The notes under the pieces are model-generated. The model worked only from the letters and a program-made list of their open reading frames with translations, was not told the origin of the DNA and made no database searches. Below are positions 10,942-22,134 of a stretch of DNA of 64,000 nt, piece by piece. Location of the stretch: NCBI GenBank assembly GCA_964036195.1, contig OZ038456.1:2418001-2482000 (forward strand), written 5' to 3'. A program made the position numbers and the translations under genes. Every line of letters starts with the position of its first letter. The stretch's first letter is position 1. The stretch comes from Sphaerolaimus hirsutus. Taxonomy: Eukaryota; Nematoda; Chromadorea; Monhysterida; Sphaerolaimidae.

Positions 10942-11248
10942 CCCTCCATTGTGCAAAACAGAAATTTTTTTCGGAGATTGAGAGCCTTTAGTTACCAATT
11001 ATTGAAGTAGCAAACAAAGTAGTCTCCTCCGAAGGCGCATTCCCGAGTGGATCGCGAACGAAAAACTCGAAAAATGTACGCGAATGTCTAAAAAGCCGCC
11101 TGGCCGCGCGGTTGAAGAAAGGGCCGCGCCGCCTGCGCAGCGTTCATAGCTGCATTCGACCAACTTGGACCGTTTATAGCCGACTTCCAAACCTGCAGCA
11201 GCAAGTCGGGGTCCTAGCACGTCCACTGGTGCTGGCTGGTTGAACTGC
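10942..11248. promoter_or_regulatory. GC-rich island upstream of unit 2, cut by the gap
   Basis: This CpG-rich block also occurs at about 18045-18388 and 28073-28416, where it lies about 650 bases upstream of exon E1. It is open on both strands over about 80 codons, which is expected for GC-rich DNA, and neither translation resembles a known protein. A promoter or 5' exon of the tandem gene is my inference. The copy runs into the N gap at 11249. It differs from the other copies by only a few bases. Confidence 0.4.
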
Positions 11249-11448
11249 NNNNNNNNNNNNNNNNNNNNNNNNNNNNNNNNNNNNNNNNNNNNNNNNNNNN
11301 NNNNNNNNNNNNNNNNNNNNNNNNNNNNNNNNNNNNNNNNNNNNNNNNNNNNNNNNNNNNNNNNNNNNNNNNNNNNNNNNNNNNNNNNNNNNNNNNNNNN
11401 NNNNNNNNNNNNNNNNNNNNNNNNNNNNNNNNNNNNNNNNNNNNNNNN
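11249..11448. other. assembly gap (200 N)
   Basis: A round 200 N suggests a gap of unknown true size. The left edge corresponds to 18353 in the next unit and the right edge to about 21480, so roughly 3.1 kb containing E1 and E2 of copy 2 is expected to be missing. Open frames drawn across it are meaningless. Confidence 0.95.
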
Positions 11449-12104
11449 CCTGTAATAATACCCCCCTCGAATACCCCCCCCCCTCGAATTAACCCCCCCT
11501 CAAAGTTTGCTGGCGAAAAAATAAACCCCCATGGGGGTATTTCGAGGTAATACGGTAAATGAAATCTACCACTTCCCATCTGAATAAATGAAATCTACCA
11601 CTTCCCATCTGAATAAATGAACAGACATGACAAATTTCACACCACATTGCTCCTACTTTGACCCTACACACACTAGTTTTCACCATGACCGATGTGAAAA
11701 CTGAAATGGCGACATGGTGACCCCACCCCCTCGAAATACCCCCCTCCAAAATGATGTACATCATGTATGGAATGTACATGATGTATTTATTACTACTAAT
11801 TTGCATTGCAGCTACACTTATACGCTCATTTGTGAACATATATAGCCCCTATATAACCTATTTTCCCACGTTTATTACCGTTTTTGTGTATGAAAAAGCG
11901 TATTCTTTACCATGAATTACACGAAAAATTCTGACGAAATAAGAAAAAAAACCCTCGAATAACCCCCCCTCGAATCACTCCCCCTCAAATTTTGCTAGCG
12001 ATTTAATAAACCCCGAAGGGGGTATTTCGAGGTAATACGGTAGTTTTCTATGGCAGTCAAAACATTTTTAGTAACGCACCTAAGATGAAGAGCCTTTAAC
12101 ATAG

Positions 12105-15100
12105 CTACCTGCCCCAGGTGCCCGTGCAAGCTGTCCCCCAGCAGTGCGGAGGCGCGCCCGGCTGCGGCACCGTCTACCAGCCTGACCTGGTAATTACTGG
12201 TGGAAATAGCCTGACTTATAGCACCCGATTTCCGCAAAGTTGTCGAGATTAAGTGGTTTAAATACTATGCCAGATGCCGTGCTGTCTTTATCTGTGTATG
12301 AGAACCCAAACTGACACACAGATACCATACAATGATCTTCCTCCTATGAATTTGCAACACTAACAACAACAACAAACTACCAATCTTGATCAACAGATGT
12401 TTACAGATGGCAACAGTTCCTGGTGTGCCCCAGCCATCTGGTTGCAGCTGCCCCAACCAGCCCTGCCAGCAGCCACCCTGCCCAGATCAGCCCCAGCAGT
12501 GTGGATGCAACCAGCCAACTATCGTGTCACCTCAGCCCTGCCCTCTGGGTATGTCTTTTTGTGTGATTCGTTGATAAACTATGATTAGCATTCGAAAAAA
12601 TCACCGATTTTTTCGAAAATATATATAAATATATCACTCCAATATTGGAAAAAATATAAATATATATAAATCACTCTAGGTCTCCAGAAAATATAATTAA
12701 ATTACTGAAAAAATAACTCTTAGCTCGAAAAAATCTCAAAAAATCACTTGTGCTTTAATTCAATTTCAAGCAATATTCTGGGCTTTATTTACCATTTGCA
12801 AGCACAAAAAATGTACTCTTAGATACCACAGTCCATTTATTATCATTCCACAAGCAGTATTCATTTATACAGTATTTTACAAGTGACAACATCAAGCAAA
12901 TATCACAGAAAAATTCAACCTTTAGTTCAACCTCAATGAAAACTTCAAAAATATTTTGCACTGCAAATATAAAGCTCTCAACCTATGCGCCTGGTTGTGG
13001 CAATGGACGTTTGACTAAATAGGTGCTCATGCTCAGCACTTTTTCATTGTTGATGTGCTGTGAAAACTCATTTTTGGGTACATGGCTACATTTTGGCAAC
13101 ATTGTGATGACACTAGTGGCACTGGTGACACCATGGTGACAGTTTTCCACAGTTGTTCCCAATATTTGACAACAGCAGACATTGTGCATGTCACTAAGCA
13201 TCGTCAGTTTTCAACAATGGTAAACTGAGCTTGCAATCATCGTAGAAAAATTTGATCACATCAAATTGGTATTTTTTATTTAAAGTCATGTTTTTTTTTC
13301 AGAAAAGTATGTTAAAAGATAGAGAGATGCTTTATACCTAAAACATAACCATTGAATTCATAGCAGGATGACATAAATGAAAGTTACTAAAACAGTTTAC
13401 ATTTTTGTCACATACAAAATGAAAACTAATTGATAGCGATCTCACCATTTGAGTTTGAGTTGTGATCAAACTAGTGATTTGCCAACATCACCCCACCACA
13501 ATTCATGCCATTTGTGAGAACTGAACATACTGTATTTCCTCGAATTACCCCCTGGGGGGTTATTTTTTTCAGAGTGGAAATTTTGAGGGGGTCAAAAGAG
13601 GGGGTATTTCGAGGGGGGGTTATCATTTTGCCAGAAATTTTTCAAATCCCATTACTAAATTGTTGTTTGAAATGTACCCAAACGTCGAAATATGCAACAA
13701 AAACTGCCATTTATAACACTCTATGGACTTATATATCTATGTAGACAGTATATAGCCAGTTCTAACATCACACAGTCATTGTTTTTAACATGTGTTCTGC
13801 GTTTCCTGGATCACAAACCGCATTATGTTCTCTATTCAGTAAATTGAGGTGGGGTATTTCAAGGGGGTTATAAGTTCATAGTGCCCATTTTGAGGGGGGT
13901 ATTTCGCGACAGGGGGGGTTTATAAGTTCATAGTGCCTATTTTGAGGGGGGTTATTTCTCAACAGGGGGTATTTCGAGGGAGGGGGTATTTTGAGGAAAT
14001 ATGACATATAGCATTCAGTAGTGGAAAACTTGATGGAAACATGTCACCATTTTTGGCCATTTCAGTTTTCAAAAAAGTCAGGGTGAAAACTAGTGTGTGT
14101 AGGCTAACAATATTTACCTGCTTCAAATACAATTTCAACCCAATAATGCTCTACATGAACAGAGAGATTTTCTGGAGAAAATCCCTGCAAATTTCTCTTG
14201 CACAGATTGCATGTTTTAGTTATAAAGTGCAATCATTGCACCACAATGTATAAAGTATGAGTGATTTTCTCAGTGATTTTTTTTCAAATTTAAAAAATAT
14301 ATATAAATATATCACTCAGAATTTGGAAAAAATATAAATATATATAAATCACAGGTTATTTATATTTATTGTGATTTTCGAAAATATAAATCATGGGTTA
14401 TTTTTCGAATGCTAACTATGATTCAATGGGTGTGCACGCGCTAGTTTACCACCAGTTTTTGGTAAACTCATCAATTGGCTGCTAACGCTTTTAAGTTTAC
14501 TGGAATGAGTTATTTGGTATCCCCATCAACTGCAGGTGACAGATAGGCCATTCTGGTAAACTCAAATGTGTACACAACCAATTTATGAGTTTACCAAAAT
14601 CTGATGGTAAACTAGCGTGTGCAGCGCCAATGGGGACAATGCTTATCTCGCAGTGGCTCAACAAGGAGGTGCTGCTCAAGCTCAGGAAAATGGTATCTGC
14701 AGCTGGATGCTTGACCCATTGAGGGCTCACCAGGACCCCAAATTCTACTTGCAGTGCCAGCCAGCCCCTGGTAATGAGTTTTGCGGCAGATGGAGGAAGA
14801 TGTGCTGTGCCCCTGCCACCATCTTCAATGAGCAGCTCCAAGTATGCACATTTGACCCAAGTGAGTGGTTTTTGATTTGAAGCAGCAAGTTCTGTGGAGT
14901 GGACCTTTGTGTTTGTGTAAATACTTACCCCATGAAAATCGATTTTCATTTGCAGACAATCAGCCAGGTCCATTGGGCCCGGCACAACAGCAGTGTGGTT
15001 GCCAAACTGGCCAAGCAATTGGGCAGTGTGGCCAAAACTTCCAGTGCCCTGGTGAGTCTGTTTGCCAAGTGCAACAGCCACCGAGTCAGTGCCCAAACAC

Positions 15101-15131
15101 TTGCTGCTATATGGGTGCCATGCTGAGCTAA
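12105..15131 (+). CDS. Cys/Pro/Gln-rich peritrophin-like protein, gene copy 2 (exons A-D)
   Basis: Proposed exons are A 12105-12189, B 12407-12548, C 14654-14860 and D 14956-15131, ending TAA. Boundaries and phases match copy 1. Exon B is 6 bases shorter than in copies 1 and 4, so two codons near its start are missing in frame, which supports that it is coding. Exon C reads KMCCAPATIFNEQLQVC. Exon D carries CGCQTGQAIGQCGQNFQC. The B-C intron is enlarged to 2.1 kb by a hAT-like element. E1 and E2 would lie in the N gap. The likely product is an extracellular, possibly chitin-associated protein, inferred only from cysteine spacing. Confidence 0.7.
12586..14414. mobile_element. hAT-like element in intron B-C of copy 2
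   Basis: Ends are TAGCATTCGAAAAA and TTTTTCGAATGCTA, with a perfect 8 bp duplication actatgat (12578-12585 and 14415-14422). AT-rich atataaatatatcac repeats lie inside both ends. A CCGTATT-type MITE is nested at about 13530-14005. No transposase frame was seen. The same insertion is in copy 3 at 22616-24442, while copies 1 and 4 lack it. Confidence 0.85.
13530..14005. mobile_element. CCGTATT-family MITE nested in the hAT-like element
   Basis: It begins after TA as CTGTATTTCCTCGAATTACC and finishes near gaggaaatatgaca. The interior repeats ggggtatttcgagggggg and ttataagttcatagtgcc. The matching copy is at about 23559-24034. Confidence 0.7.
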
Positions 15132-15228
15132 ACTGTTTTGCTGGCATTTTTGAATGTAAATGGGGTGAATGTTGATGTGAGTGATCAAATTTGGTTTTTC
15201 ACGCCATGCACAAAATTGGTATAATGGC

Positions 15229-15469
15229 CCTACACACTAGTTTTCACCGTGACTTGTGTGAAAACTGAAATGGCGACATGGCGACATCCAGCCTACTTTT
15301 ATTGTATGCTTTATGTGTTCTAGTTATCAAATTTTCAAATTTTAACTTTTATAAATTAAAATTCAAATTTATTTGAAATTAAATCATTCAACTGTGTTCA
15401 TTAATTTGCATTTGAAAATTTTTCAGTTTTCACACAAAGTCACGGTTAAAACTAGTGTGTGTAGGCACA
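15229..15469. mobile_element. palindromic MITE in the 3' flank of copy 2
   Basis: Ends are CCTACACACTAGTTTTCACC and its inverted copy ..AAAACTAGTGTGTGTAGG. It interrupts the string ggtataatttgtgcaagg that is continuous after copies 1 and 4 (for example 1885-1903). The likely target repeat is aat. A second copy is at 25257-25497. Related fragments occur at about 11653, 14093, 21683 and 51340. Confidence 0.7.
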
Positions 15470-18044
15470 ATTTGTGCAAGGTGGATTGCTTAAACTTATC
15501 ATGTTTAGTGATTGTTTGTTGTATTTTTTCATATTGAAATGTTCAGTAAAAACGTTGTTCTGCTGCACTATTTTTGTTTCCGAATGGTTAAAATAAAAAT
15601 GTTATGTTTGTAAAAATACCTACTAAAAGTACTTGATCTTTGACACTTTTTCGATAAAAATACCACAACGATACCACAAAAATTTCCCATCATACATAAA
15701 TATGTTATCAAAAGGAAAATAATAGAAAATGACAAACAGTAAATATAAACAAACAGACAGAATCAACAGACACAAATTGACACTAAAAAGCTGGCGAAGT
15801 GCTACCTCTGCTCTACTGCAATCACAAGCAAACCTCAAGTGGGACGCATTCTCTTTGGGAGTTTATTTGTCATCTATAACTTTATCTGTCACTTCGCTCA
15901 CTTCTGACCTTACTTCACAACTTTTCTTGTCACTTGTCTTCTCTTGTAATTGGCATCACGCAGCAAAGTTCAAATGGTACTGTTTTCGGGCTTGGGTTAG
16001 GGTTTGGGGTTTTATTGTGACCGAGGTTGACGTGTTGGCACTGGAATACTCCATTTGATGCGATCATCGTCGGAAAAATGGGTTATTTTGAGAAAATATA
16101 ATAAAATATAATCGATGGAAATCTCTCAAAAGGAAATATAGATTAAATCTCTCTAAAAACATAACGAAAAATTTATAAAAATATAAATGTGATATTTTTA
16201 TACTATATTTTTTCCTCATAAAAAACATAGTGAATTCCCTGTAAGAAAACTTGGAGAAATAGTAAATAAATGTAAGATTTCTTGATATTTCTCTTATTAA
16301 AAGATCCATTTACCTACATGTTTTCATATTTTTTTCCAAAAAATTTGTGTCAGCTAATCAAAGTAGAGAAATTTTTTCACCCAATGCATTTAAATCTTAC
16401 ATTTTAAAAGAAAGTGCATCATTGAGACATCATTTTTACTTTTTGCTACATATGCACAAAATTGCCATGCACACGCTTGTTTTCAACTGAAATTTAAAAA
16501 ACTCAGAATCAGCTTTGAATGCATTTGAGTTTTTTAGAATGAGATGCTGTCAACTACAGTTGACAGACATTAAACATGACTGATTTTACTGTTTGCTACA
16601 TATCCACAAAATGGCCCTAGTTTACAAAAAAAAATAAAAAATTTAGAAATTTAAAAAAACTCAATGTCAGCTTTGAATGCATTTGCGTTTTTTATTATGA
16701 GAATCACTAATTTTTGAAAACTTTGATGCATTCAGAGCGGATTTATTAATGCTTAAAATTTTGATTGAAAACTAGCATGCACAAACATTTTGTGCAATGT
16801 AACAAACCATAAAAATGGTGAGTAAATGATGCCGTTTCTTTCAAAATGTCACATTTGTGATTTGTTTTGTAAATATAGGATGTAAATGTGACATTTGAGT
16901 AGAAAGTGCATCATTTATGCATCAATTTTACGGTTCGCTACATATGCACAAAATGGCTCTGCGCAAACTAGTTTTCAGCTGAAATTTTTGGGGGTTAGGG
17001 ATTGTGTTTGACAGGCTGCAGCTTTTTCCAGGGGCCAGTCCTGCACCCTGTGAACATAATGTAAATGTTGAATGTCTAGAATTTGTCAAATGTTATCTGG
17101 ATTGTGCGTGCCCAGTGATACTTATGCATTTACCAGGATTGGTGCCACACACTACATGTCATCTGGTTTCGGTGCCTACTTGATTTCACAATTTCACTTT
17201 CAAAACTACTTTCATATAACTAAAAAATGAACTGTGTCACTAATTTTGGAACACCTGGAAATGCATATACAACCAGGTGGCAATCCTAAGCCCTGTAAAG
17301 TGTCAAAAGTAAAGTCAAATGCAAAGTAAAGTGTCAAATGTAAAGTAAAGTGTCAATTGTGTACCCAAATCTTATTTTTTGTATCCAAATCTTATGTTGT
17401 TGTATCCAAATCGTATGCTGAAAAATACATTGCATGACATTGCATGACGACTTTGCATGACATTTGACATTTTATGGGGCATTTTACAGGGACCGGCACT
17501 GGCACCAGGTAAGTGGTTTCAATTGCTGGGGCAACGCCAGTAATTGAATCAGCTGTTTTGTGACTTAATGAGGTGGTTTTCTTCTCCTTTGAGCTGTTTT
17601 AAATGTAATGGCGTGATGGATGAATTTTTGGCAGACTGAAACTTGTATTTGTATTTTCTTGAATAATTCCCCTGGGGAATTATTTTTTCGTCAGACTTTT
17701 TGAGAAAGGAATTCCCCATAGTTGTTTAAAAGTATTTACGTTTACTCGAAAAGTATGTACTTTTACTTTTAGAAAATACTCAAGTACAGAAAACGTATTT
17801 CAGATAGGCTTATTCAAGGCATAGATGGGAAAAAGGAAGAAAAAAAGCGAAAAATAGGAGAGAAAAAATAAAAAAAATAGCTGAAAATAGGCATATAACA
17901 CATGAACTAGTAAATTTGAGGGTTAAAATAGTCAAATAGGAATGAAAATTAGTTATTTTGAGTGAAAATTAGGACAAAATTACTTAAAATACTCACTTTT
18001 ATGTTTTCGCATGAGTAAAAGTGAAAAAAATTTGCTGTGAAGAA
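15470..18044. other. AT-rich 3' flank with MITE fragments; no gene seen
   Basis: No credible coding region is present. From about 16460 to 17000 several pieces carry acacgcttgttttcaactg or aactagttttcagctg ends. A ccctgtaaag/attttacaggg palindromic MITE is at 17291-17491. A remnant with tcccctggggaattatt is near 17680, followed by gtatttacgtttactcg. The duplicate is 25499-28072. Confidence 0.5.
17291..17491. mobile_element. CCCTGTAAA palindromic MITE
   Basis: Ends are CCCTGTAAAG and CATTTTACAGGG, with further inverted pairs (aaatgcaaag, ttgcatgacatttgacatttt). Related copies are at about 10062-10211, 27319-27519 and 56567-56712. The interior has tatccaaatcttatg repeats like those in the hAT-like MITE at 5687-6404. 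Confidence 0.6.
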
Positions 18045-18390
18045 GCCCTCCATTGTGCAAAACAAAAAAAAATTTCAGAGATTGAGAGCTGTTAGTTACC
18101 AATTATTGAAGTAGCAAACAAAGTAGTCTCATCCGAAGGCGCATTCCCGAGTGGATCGCGAACGAAAAACTCGAAAAATGTGCGCGAATGTCTAAAAAGC
18201 CGCCTGGCCGCGCGGTTGAAGAAAGGGCCGCGCCGCCTGCGCAGCGTTCATAGCTGCATTCGACCAACTTGGACCGTTTATAGCCGACTTCCAAACCTGC
18301 AGCAGCAAGTCGGGGTCCTAGCACGTCCACTGGTGCTGGCTGGTTGAACTGCGATAAACTTACCGAGTTGGCACTAAGTTCAATCAACTA

Positions 18391-18768
18391 CCGTATTCCT
18401 TCTGATAGAAAAGCGCCGTTCTGTTGGAGGTTGCCGTTCTATCTTCTTCGCCAATTTTTTCACCGATTTCTCATATCAAAATAGTCTTATTTTGAATGAA
18501 GCTTAGCAATATTTGAATATCAGAACATCAATTTGTGATTGAACACCCATCAGAATGCTTTGCATGTTCTCACCATCCATTTTTGATTCATTTTTGTGAT
18601 TTGGAATACTCCCAACGTAACTCGTACCTGCCGTTCTATTGGAGGTACCGTTAAATTGGAGGCTGACGTTCTATTGTTTTCGTGAGTGCAAAAATGTGCC
18701 AAAACCTGCCGTTCTATTGGAGGTATGAAATTAGAATTAGAAGAAATAAGCTATTAGAAGAAATAGGG
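18391..18768. mobile_element. MITE with CCGTATTCCTTCT ends, TA target
   Basis: It begins CCGTATTCCTTCTGATAG and ends TTAGAAGAAATAGGG, with TA on both sides. It contains repeats of gccgttctattggagg. The duplicate is 28419-28796. Partial relatives are at 34601-34745 (reverse orientation) and about 50080-50412. The terminal CCGTATT is shared with the larger family, but the interior differs. Confidence 0.7.
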
Positions 18769-19005
18769 TACTGCATAAATTTGTGTGTCAAAATATTAAG
18801 TTTTAGTTATTAGGTGAACACAATAAACTTCCCCACCCTTTTCGAATCAGGCCTAAATTCATACACTCTCCAATTATTTGGCTGCGGCAACCCAGCGGGC
18901 ATCATGCAACACCTTATCATTTTCGGTGCGTTTGCAGCTTAATGAGCTCACTCGCGTGCAAAGCACTGCCCAAGCTTCGAGCGTCAACGCCCCATCCCCT
19001 TGCAG

Positions 19006-19606
19006 CGGCGGTGGCGGCGGTGTGCTCGTCGCTGGAGCCGGACACGAGCAACGAGGCGCTGCTGGCGCTCGCCAAGGAGCCCAAGTCGGGCCGGCTGGAG
19101 CACTGGCGCGCAGTGGTGAACGACATCTGCCTGCTGGAGGCGGCCATCCCCCGACCCGCCAACCAGACCGACAACTACCTCGAGTGCATCAACCTGCTCG
19201 AGGAACAGCAAAGGTCTGTCCACCGGCTAGATGTCTGCCGCCATCGCGTCCACCTATGGGACCACTGACCTTACAGTGAAACCTACCATATCCCATCTGA
19301 ATAAACGAACAGACATGTAAAAGATATCGTCGTCCGATCACACTGCCCACACTTTGGGTGAACCTTGCGCACCATCTTTCGCATAACATTATCCATGAAA
19401 ATATGGTAGTATTGATTGCATAGCGTTCTGTCCACCTACATGTGCACGCTGCCCGCACTCAGGCCCGACCTGGGGCTGTGGATGCTGCGCAAGTGCAAGC
19501 CCGGCTTCGAGTTCGTGCCCGTGAAGCGGCGCTGCGCCGGTCGCTCGGCCATCCGCCGCGCTCAAGTTTCCCTGTGCGGCGCCCAGACCGGCGGCTGCCA
19601 GGCCGT
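19006..19606 (+). CDS. upstream exons E1 and E2 of unit 3
   Basis: E1 is proposed at 19006-19213 (acceptor cccttgcag, donor AAG|gtctgt) and E2 from 19424 (acceptor gattgcatag). They join in phase, two bases plus one giving a Ser codon. E1 reads LLALAKEPKSGRLEHWR..., then ...YLECINLLEEQ. E2 is Cys/Arg-rich (CKPGFEFVPVKRRCAGR, then CGAQTGGCQ). Third positions are strongly G/C, unlike exons B-D. A donor that would keep phase with exon A is at 19607 (gtgttg), which is weak; gtgtgt at 19605 is stronger but out of phase. Linking E1/E2 to exons A-D rests on order and phase only. A separate gene cannot be excluded. No known domain was recognised. Confidence 0.5.
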
Positions 19607-19831
19607 GTGTTGCCGTCTACACCTTACAATTAAATCTACCATTTCCCATCTGAATAAATGAAATCTAAAACTTCCCATCTGAATACCGTATTACCTCGAA
19701 TTATCTCCCCCCTTGAATTAACCCCCCCCCTCGAATTAACCCCCCCTCAAAATGGGCTGGGGAAATAATAACCCCCCCCCCTCAAAATACCCCCCCTCCG
19801 GAATGACGTACATCATGTATGCAATGTACAT

Positions 19832-20742
19832 GGTCGGGCTGAAAAGTCCCCGGGCAGTGCTCGCCATTCGCGCTGGGGGTAAGCTACAGTTATAAAATTT
19901 TAACACGTTAATATATCGGGTGTTTTGAGTTTTCACCCAAAATTTCACCTCTCTAGCTTCACCCACTGCGAAACTGTGGGGGTTACAATTTCGGTCATTT
20001 TGTACTGATGTACAAATGGTGCTCTAGCTCAACGCTGCTTTAAGTTGTAATCATGAAACTTTGGCTAGTGTAAGCCACCGGTGTTGGCAATGTGCTGATA
20101 GTATTCAAAACTTTCATCAACATCATTGCTATTAAGGTAAAATTAATATGCAGATCAGGGTGATGTGCAAGAAACGTGGGAACTGTGATGGATGTTTTTG
20201 GTGATCATCTGAGATCGTGTTGTATTGCAGTGATTTTAATGTTGTTTTGAAATATGCAGTAAATTATTATGTCAATCAAATTTCATTTGTGTTTCATTAC
20301 TAATCTGTAGTGGACACATTACTTGTGTTCAACAGCAGTGTGCATGAAAAGTGCCTCCTGTATTAACCTGTATTGACCAACCGTAGAGGCAGAATGATGA
20401 ATTTGGTAGTGAGAGTAGTGGCAGTAATGGCAATATGGACTAGGCTTATGATATCATAGCTAATGTCGGTTGGTGCTGGCACATTGCCAACACTGGTGGC
20501 TTACACTAGCCAAAGTTTCATGATCACAACTTTAAGCAGCATTGAGCTAGAGCACCATTTGTACATCAGTACAAAATGACCGAAATTGTAACCACCACAG
20601 TTCCGCAGTGGGTGGAGCTAGAGAGGTGAAATTTTGGATGAAAACTCAAAACACCTGATATATTAACGTGTTAAAATTTTATAACCGTAGCTTACCCCTA
20701 GCGCGAATGGCGAGCACTGCCCGGGGACTTTTCAGCCCGACC
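19832..20742. mobile_element. GGTCGGGCTG fold-back element, complete
   Basis: Perfect terminal inverted repeats GGTCGGGCTGAAAAGTCC extend, with few mismatches, for about 260 bases on each side. Both flanks have atgtacat (19824-19831 and 20743-20750); the empty form gcaatgtacatgatg occurs at 30138. An 8 bp duplication would fit hAT or P-type, but the ends are unlike CAGGG. There is no coding capacity. A truncated copy is at 7195-7893. Confidence 0.85.
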
Positions 20743-20924
20743 ATGTACATGATGTATTTATTTATTACTACTTTTTTGCATCGCAGCTACACTTACACGC
20801 TCATTTGTGTACAATTGTACTTCTATAGCCCCAATATAACCTATTTTCTCACGTTTATCACCGTTTTTGTGTAAGAAAAAGCGTATTCTTTACTATGAAT
20901 TTCACGAAAATTTCTGACGAAATA

Positions 20925-21483
20925 CAGGGGTGGGCATTTTCAGTTACCGCTGTAAAAACGCGATAGCTTGTGCTACGGTTGAGCTATCACAGTGAAATTT
21001 GAACACAATAGAGTAGACTCCATAGGACACCTATTCTGAAGTTTGCAACCCAAACGGCCACATTTTGGGTGAGTTGCGGAACATACAGTTTTAGTGTTAT
21101 TTTGTGACTTGGCGTCACCCATAGGATAAATAGAGGGTGGCATAAGAGGGGATCACCGGTCTTTAGTGTTGTCCCATTCTGTCATACATTGGCCGATTTT
21201 GATACCTTTTGAGTATGTTGGGGTTTGGGGTCGGGGCTACAACCAAATTCTTTTTTTTTTCTCGAAAAGTCCCCCAGTCCCGAGATAAGGGGGGTTAAGT
21301 CACAAAACTACACTAAAAACAGTGTGTTCCACAACTCACCCCAAATGTGGCCGTTTGGGTTGCAAACTTCAGAATAGGTGTCCTATGGAGTCTACTCTAT
21401 TGTGTAAAAATTTCACTGTGATAGCTCAACCGTAGCTCAAGCAATCGCGTTTTTACAGCGGTAACTGAAAATGCCCACCCCTG
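20925..21483. mobile_element. CAGGGGTGGGC palindromic element, TA target
   Basis: Ends are CAGGGGTGGGCATTTTCAG and its inverse, with arms of about 180 bases including gcaacccaaacggccacatt. Flanking TA duplicates are at 20923-20924 and 21484-21485; the empty sequence gacgaaataataaa is seen in related MITEs (about 57, 30308). The middle resembles 32820-33010. The right tip of another copy starts at 11449, next to the gap. Confidence 0.8.
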
Positions 21484-22134
21484 TAATAATACCCCCCTCG
21501 AATACCCCCCCCCTCGAATTAACCCCCCCTCAAAGTTTGCTGGCGAAAAAATAAACCCCCATGGGGGTATTTCGAGGTAATACGGTAAATGAAATCTACC
21601 ACTTCCCATCTGAATAAATGAAATCTACCACTTCCCATCTGAATAAATGAACAGACATGACAAATTTCACACCACATTGCTCCTACTTTGACCCTACACA
21701 CACTAGTTTTCACCATGACCGATGTGAAAACTGAAATGGCGACATGGTGACCCCACCCCCTCGAAATACCCCCCTCCAAAATGATGTACATCATGTATGG
21801 AATGTACATGATGTATTTATTACTACTAATTTGCATTGCAGCTACACTTATACGCTCATTTGTGAACATATATAGCCCCTATATAACCTATTTTCCCACG
21901 TTTATTACCGTTTTTGTGTATGAAAAAGCGTATTCTTTACCATGAATTACACGAAAAATTCTGACGAAATAAGAAAAAAAACCCTCGAATAACCCCCCCT
22001 CGAATCACTCCCCCTCAAATTTTGCTAGCGATTTAATAAACCCCGAAGGGGGTATTTCGAGGTAATACGGTAGTTTTCTATGGCAGTCAAAACATTTTTA
22101 GTAACGCACCTAAGATGAAGAGCCTTTAACATAG

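Larger units (their letters stand above)
11449..19313. repeat. tandem duplication, first copy (about 10.03 kb period)
   Basis: This stretch is repeated at 21480-29341 with very few differences: a C-run length near 11475, one base at 12479/22509, and single-base indels near 13302 and 14371. After 19313 the two copies diverge more (several changes within 80 bases) and then at a large insertion at 29415. It contains gene copy 2, the GC island and exon E1 of unit 3. Confidence 0.92.
19686..21585. mobile_element. CCGTATT-family MITE carrying two nested elements, TA target
   Basis: It starts CCGTATTACCTCGAATTATC and ends TTTCGAGGTAATACGG, flanked by TA. The unoccupied target ctgaataaatgaaatc is present at about 51262, giving a second occupied/empty comparison. 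Two other elements sit inside (19832-20742 and 20925-21483). Without them the MITE is about 430 bp. Confidence 0.85.

Noticed and set aside
11214-11579. open frames across the run of N
   Set aside because: N bases cannot be translated; the frames are artefacts of the gap.
15729-16058. 109-codon plus-strand frame (also 25757-26086)
   Set aside because: The two copies are recent duplicates, so conservation says nothing. Composition is ordinary AT-rich DNA and no domain or splice context was seen.
18917-19279. other frames over E1 on both strands, including a 133-codon plus frame and 79-85 codon minus frames
   Set aside because: GC-rich sequence leaves several frames open; only the frame giving in-phase splicing to E2 was kept.
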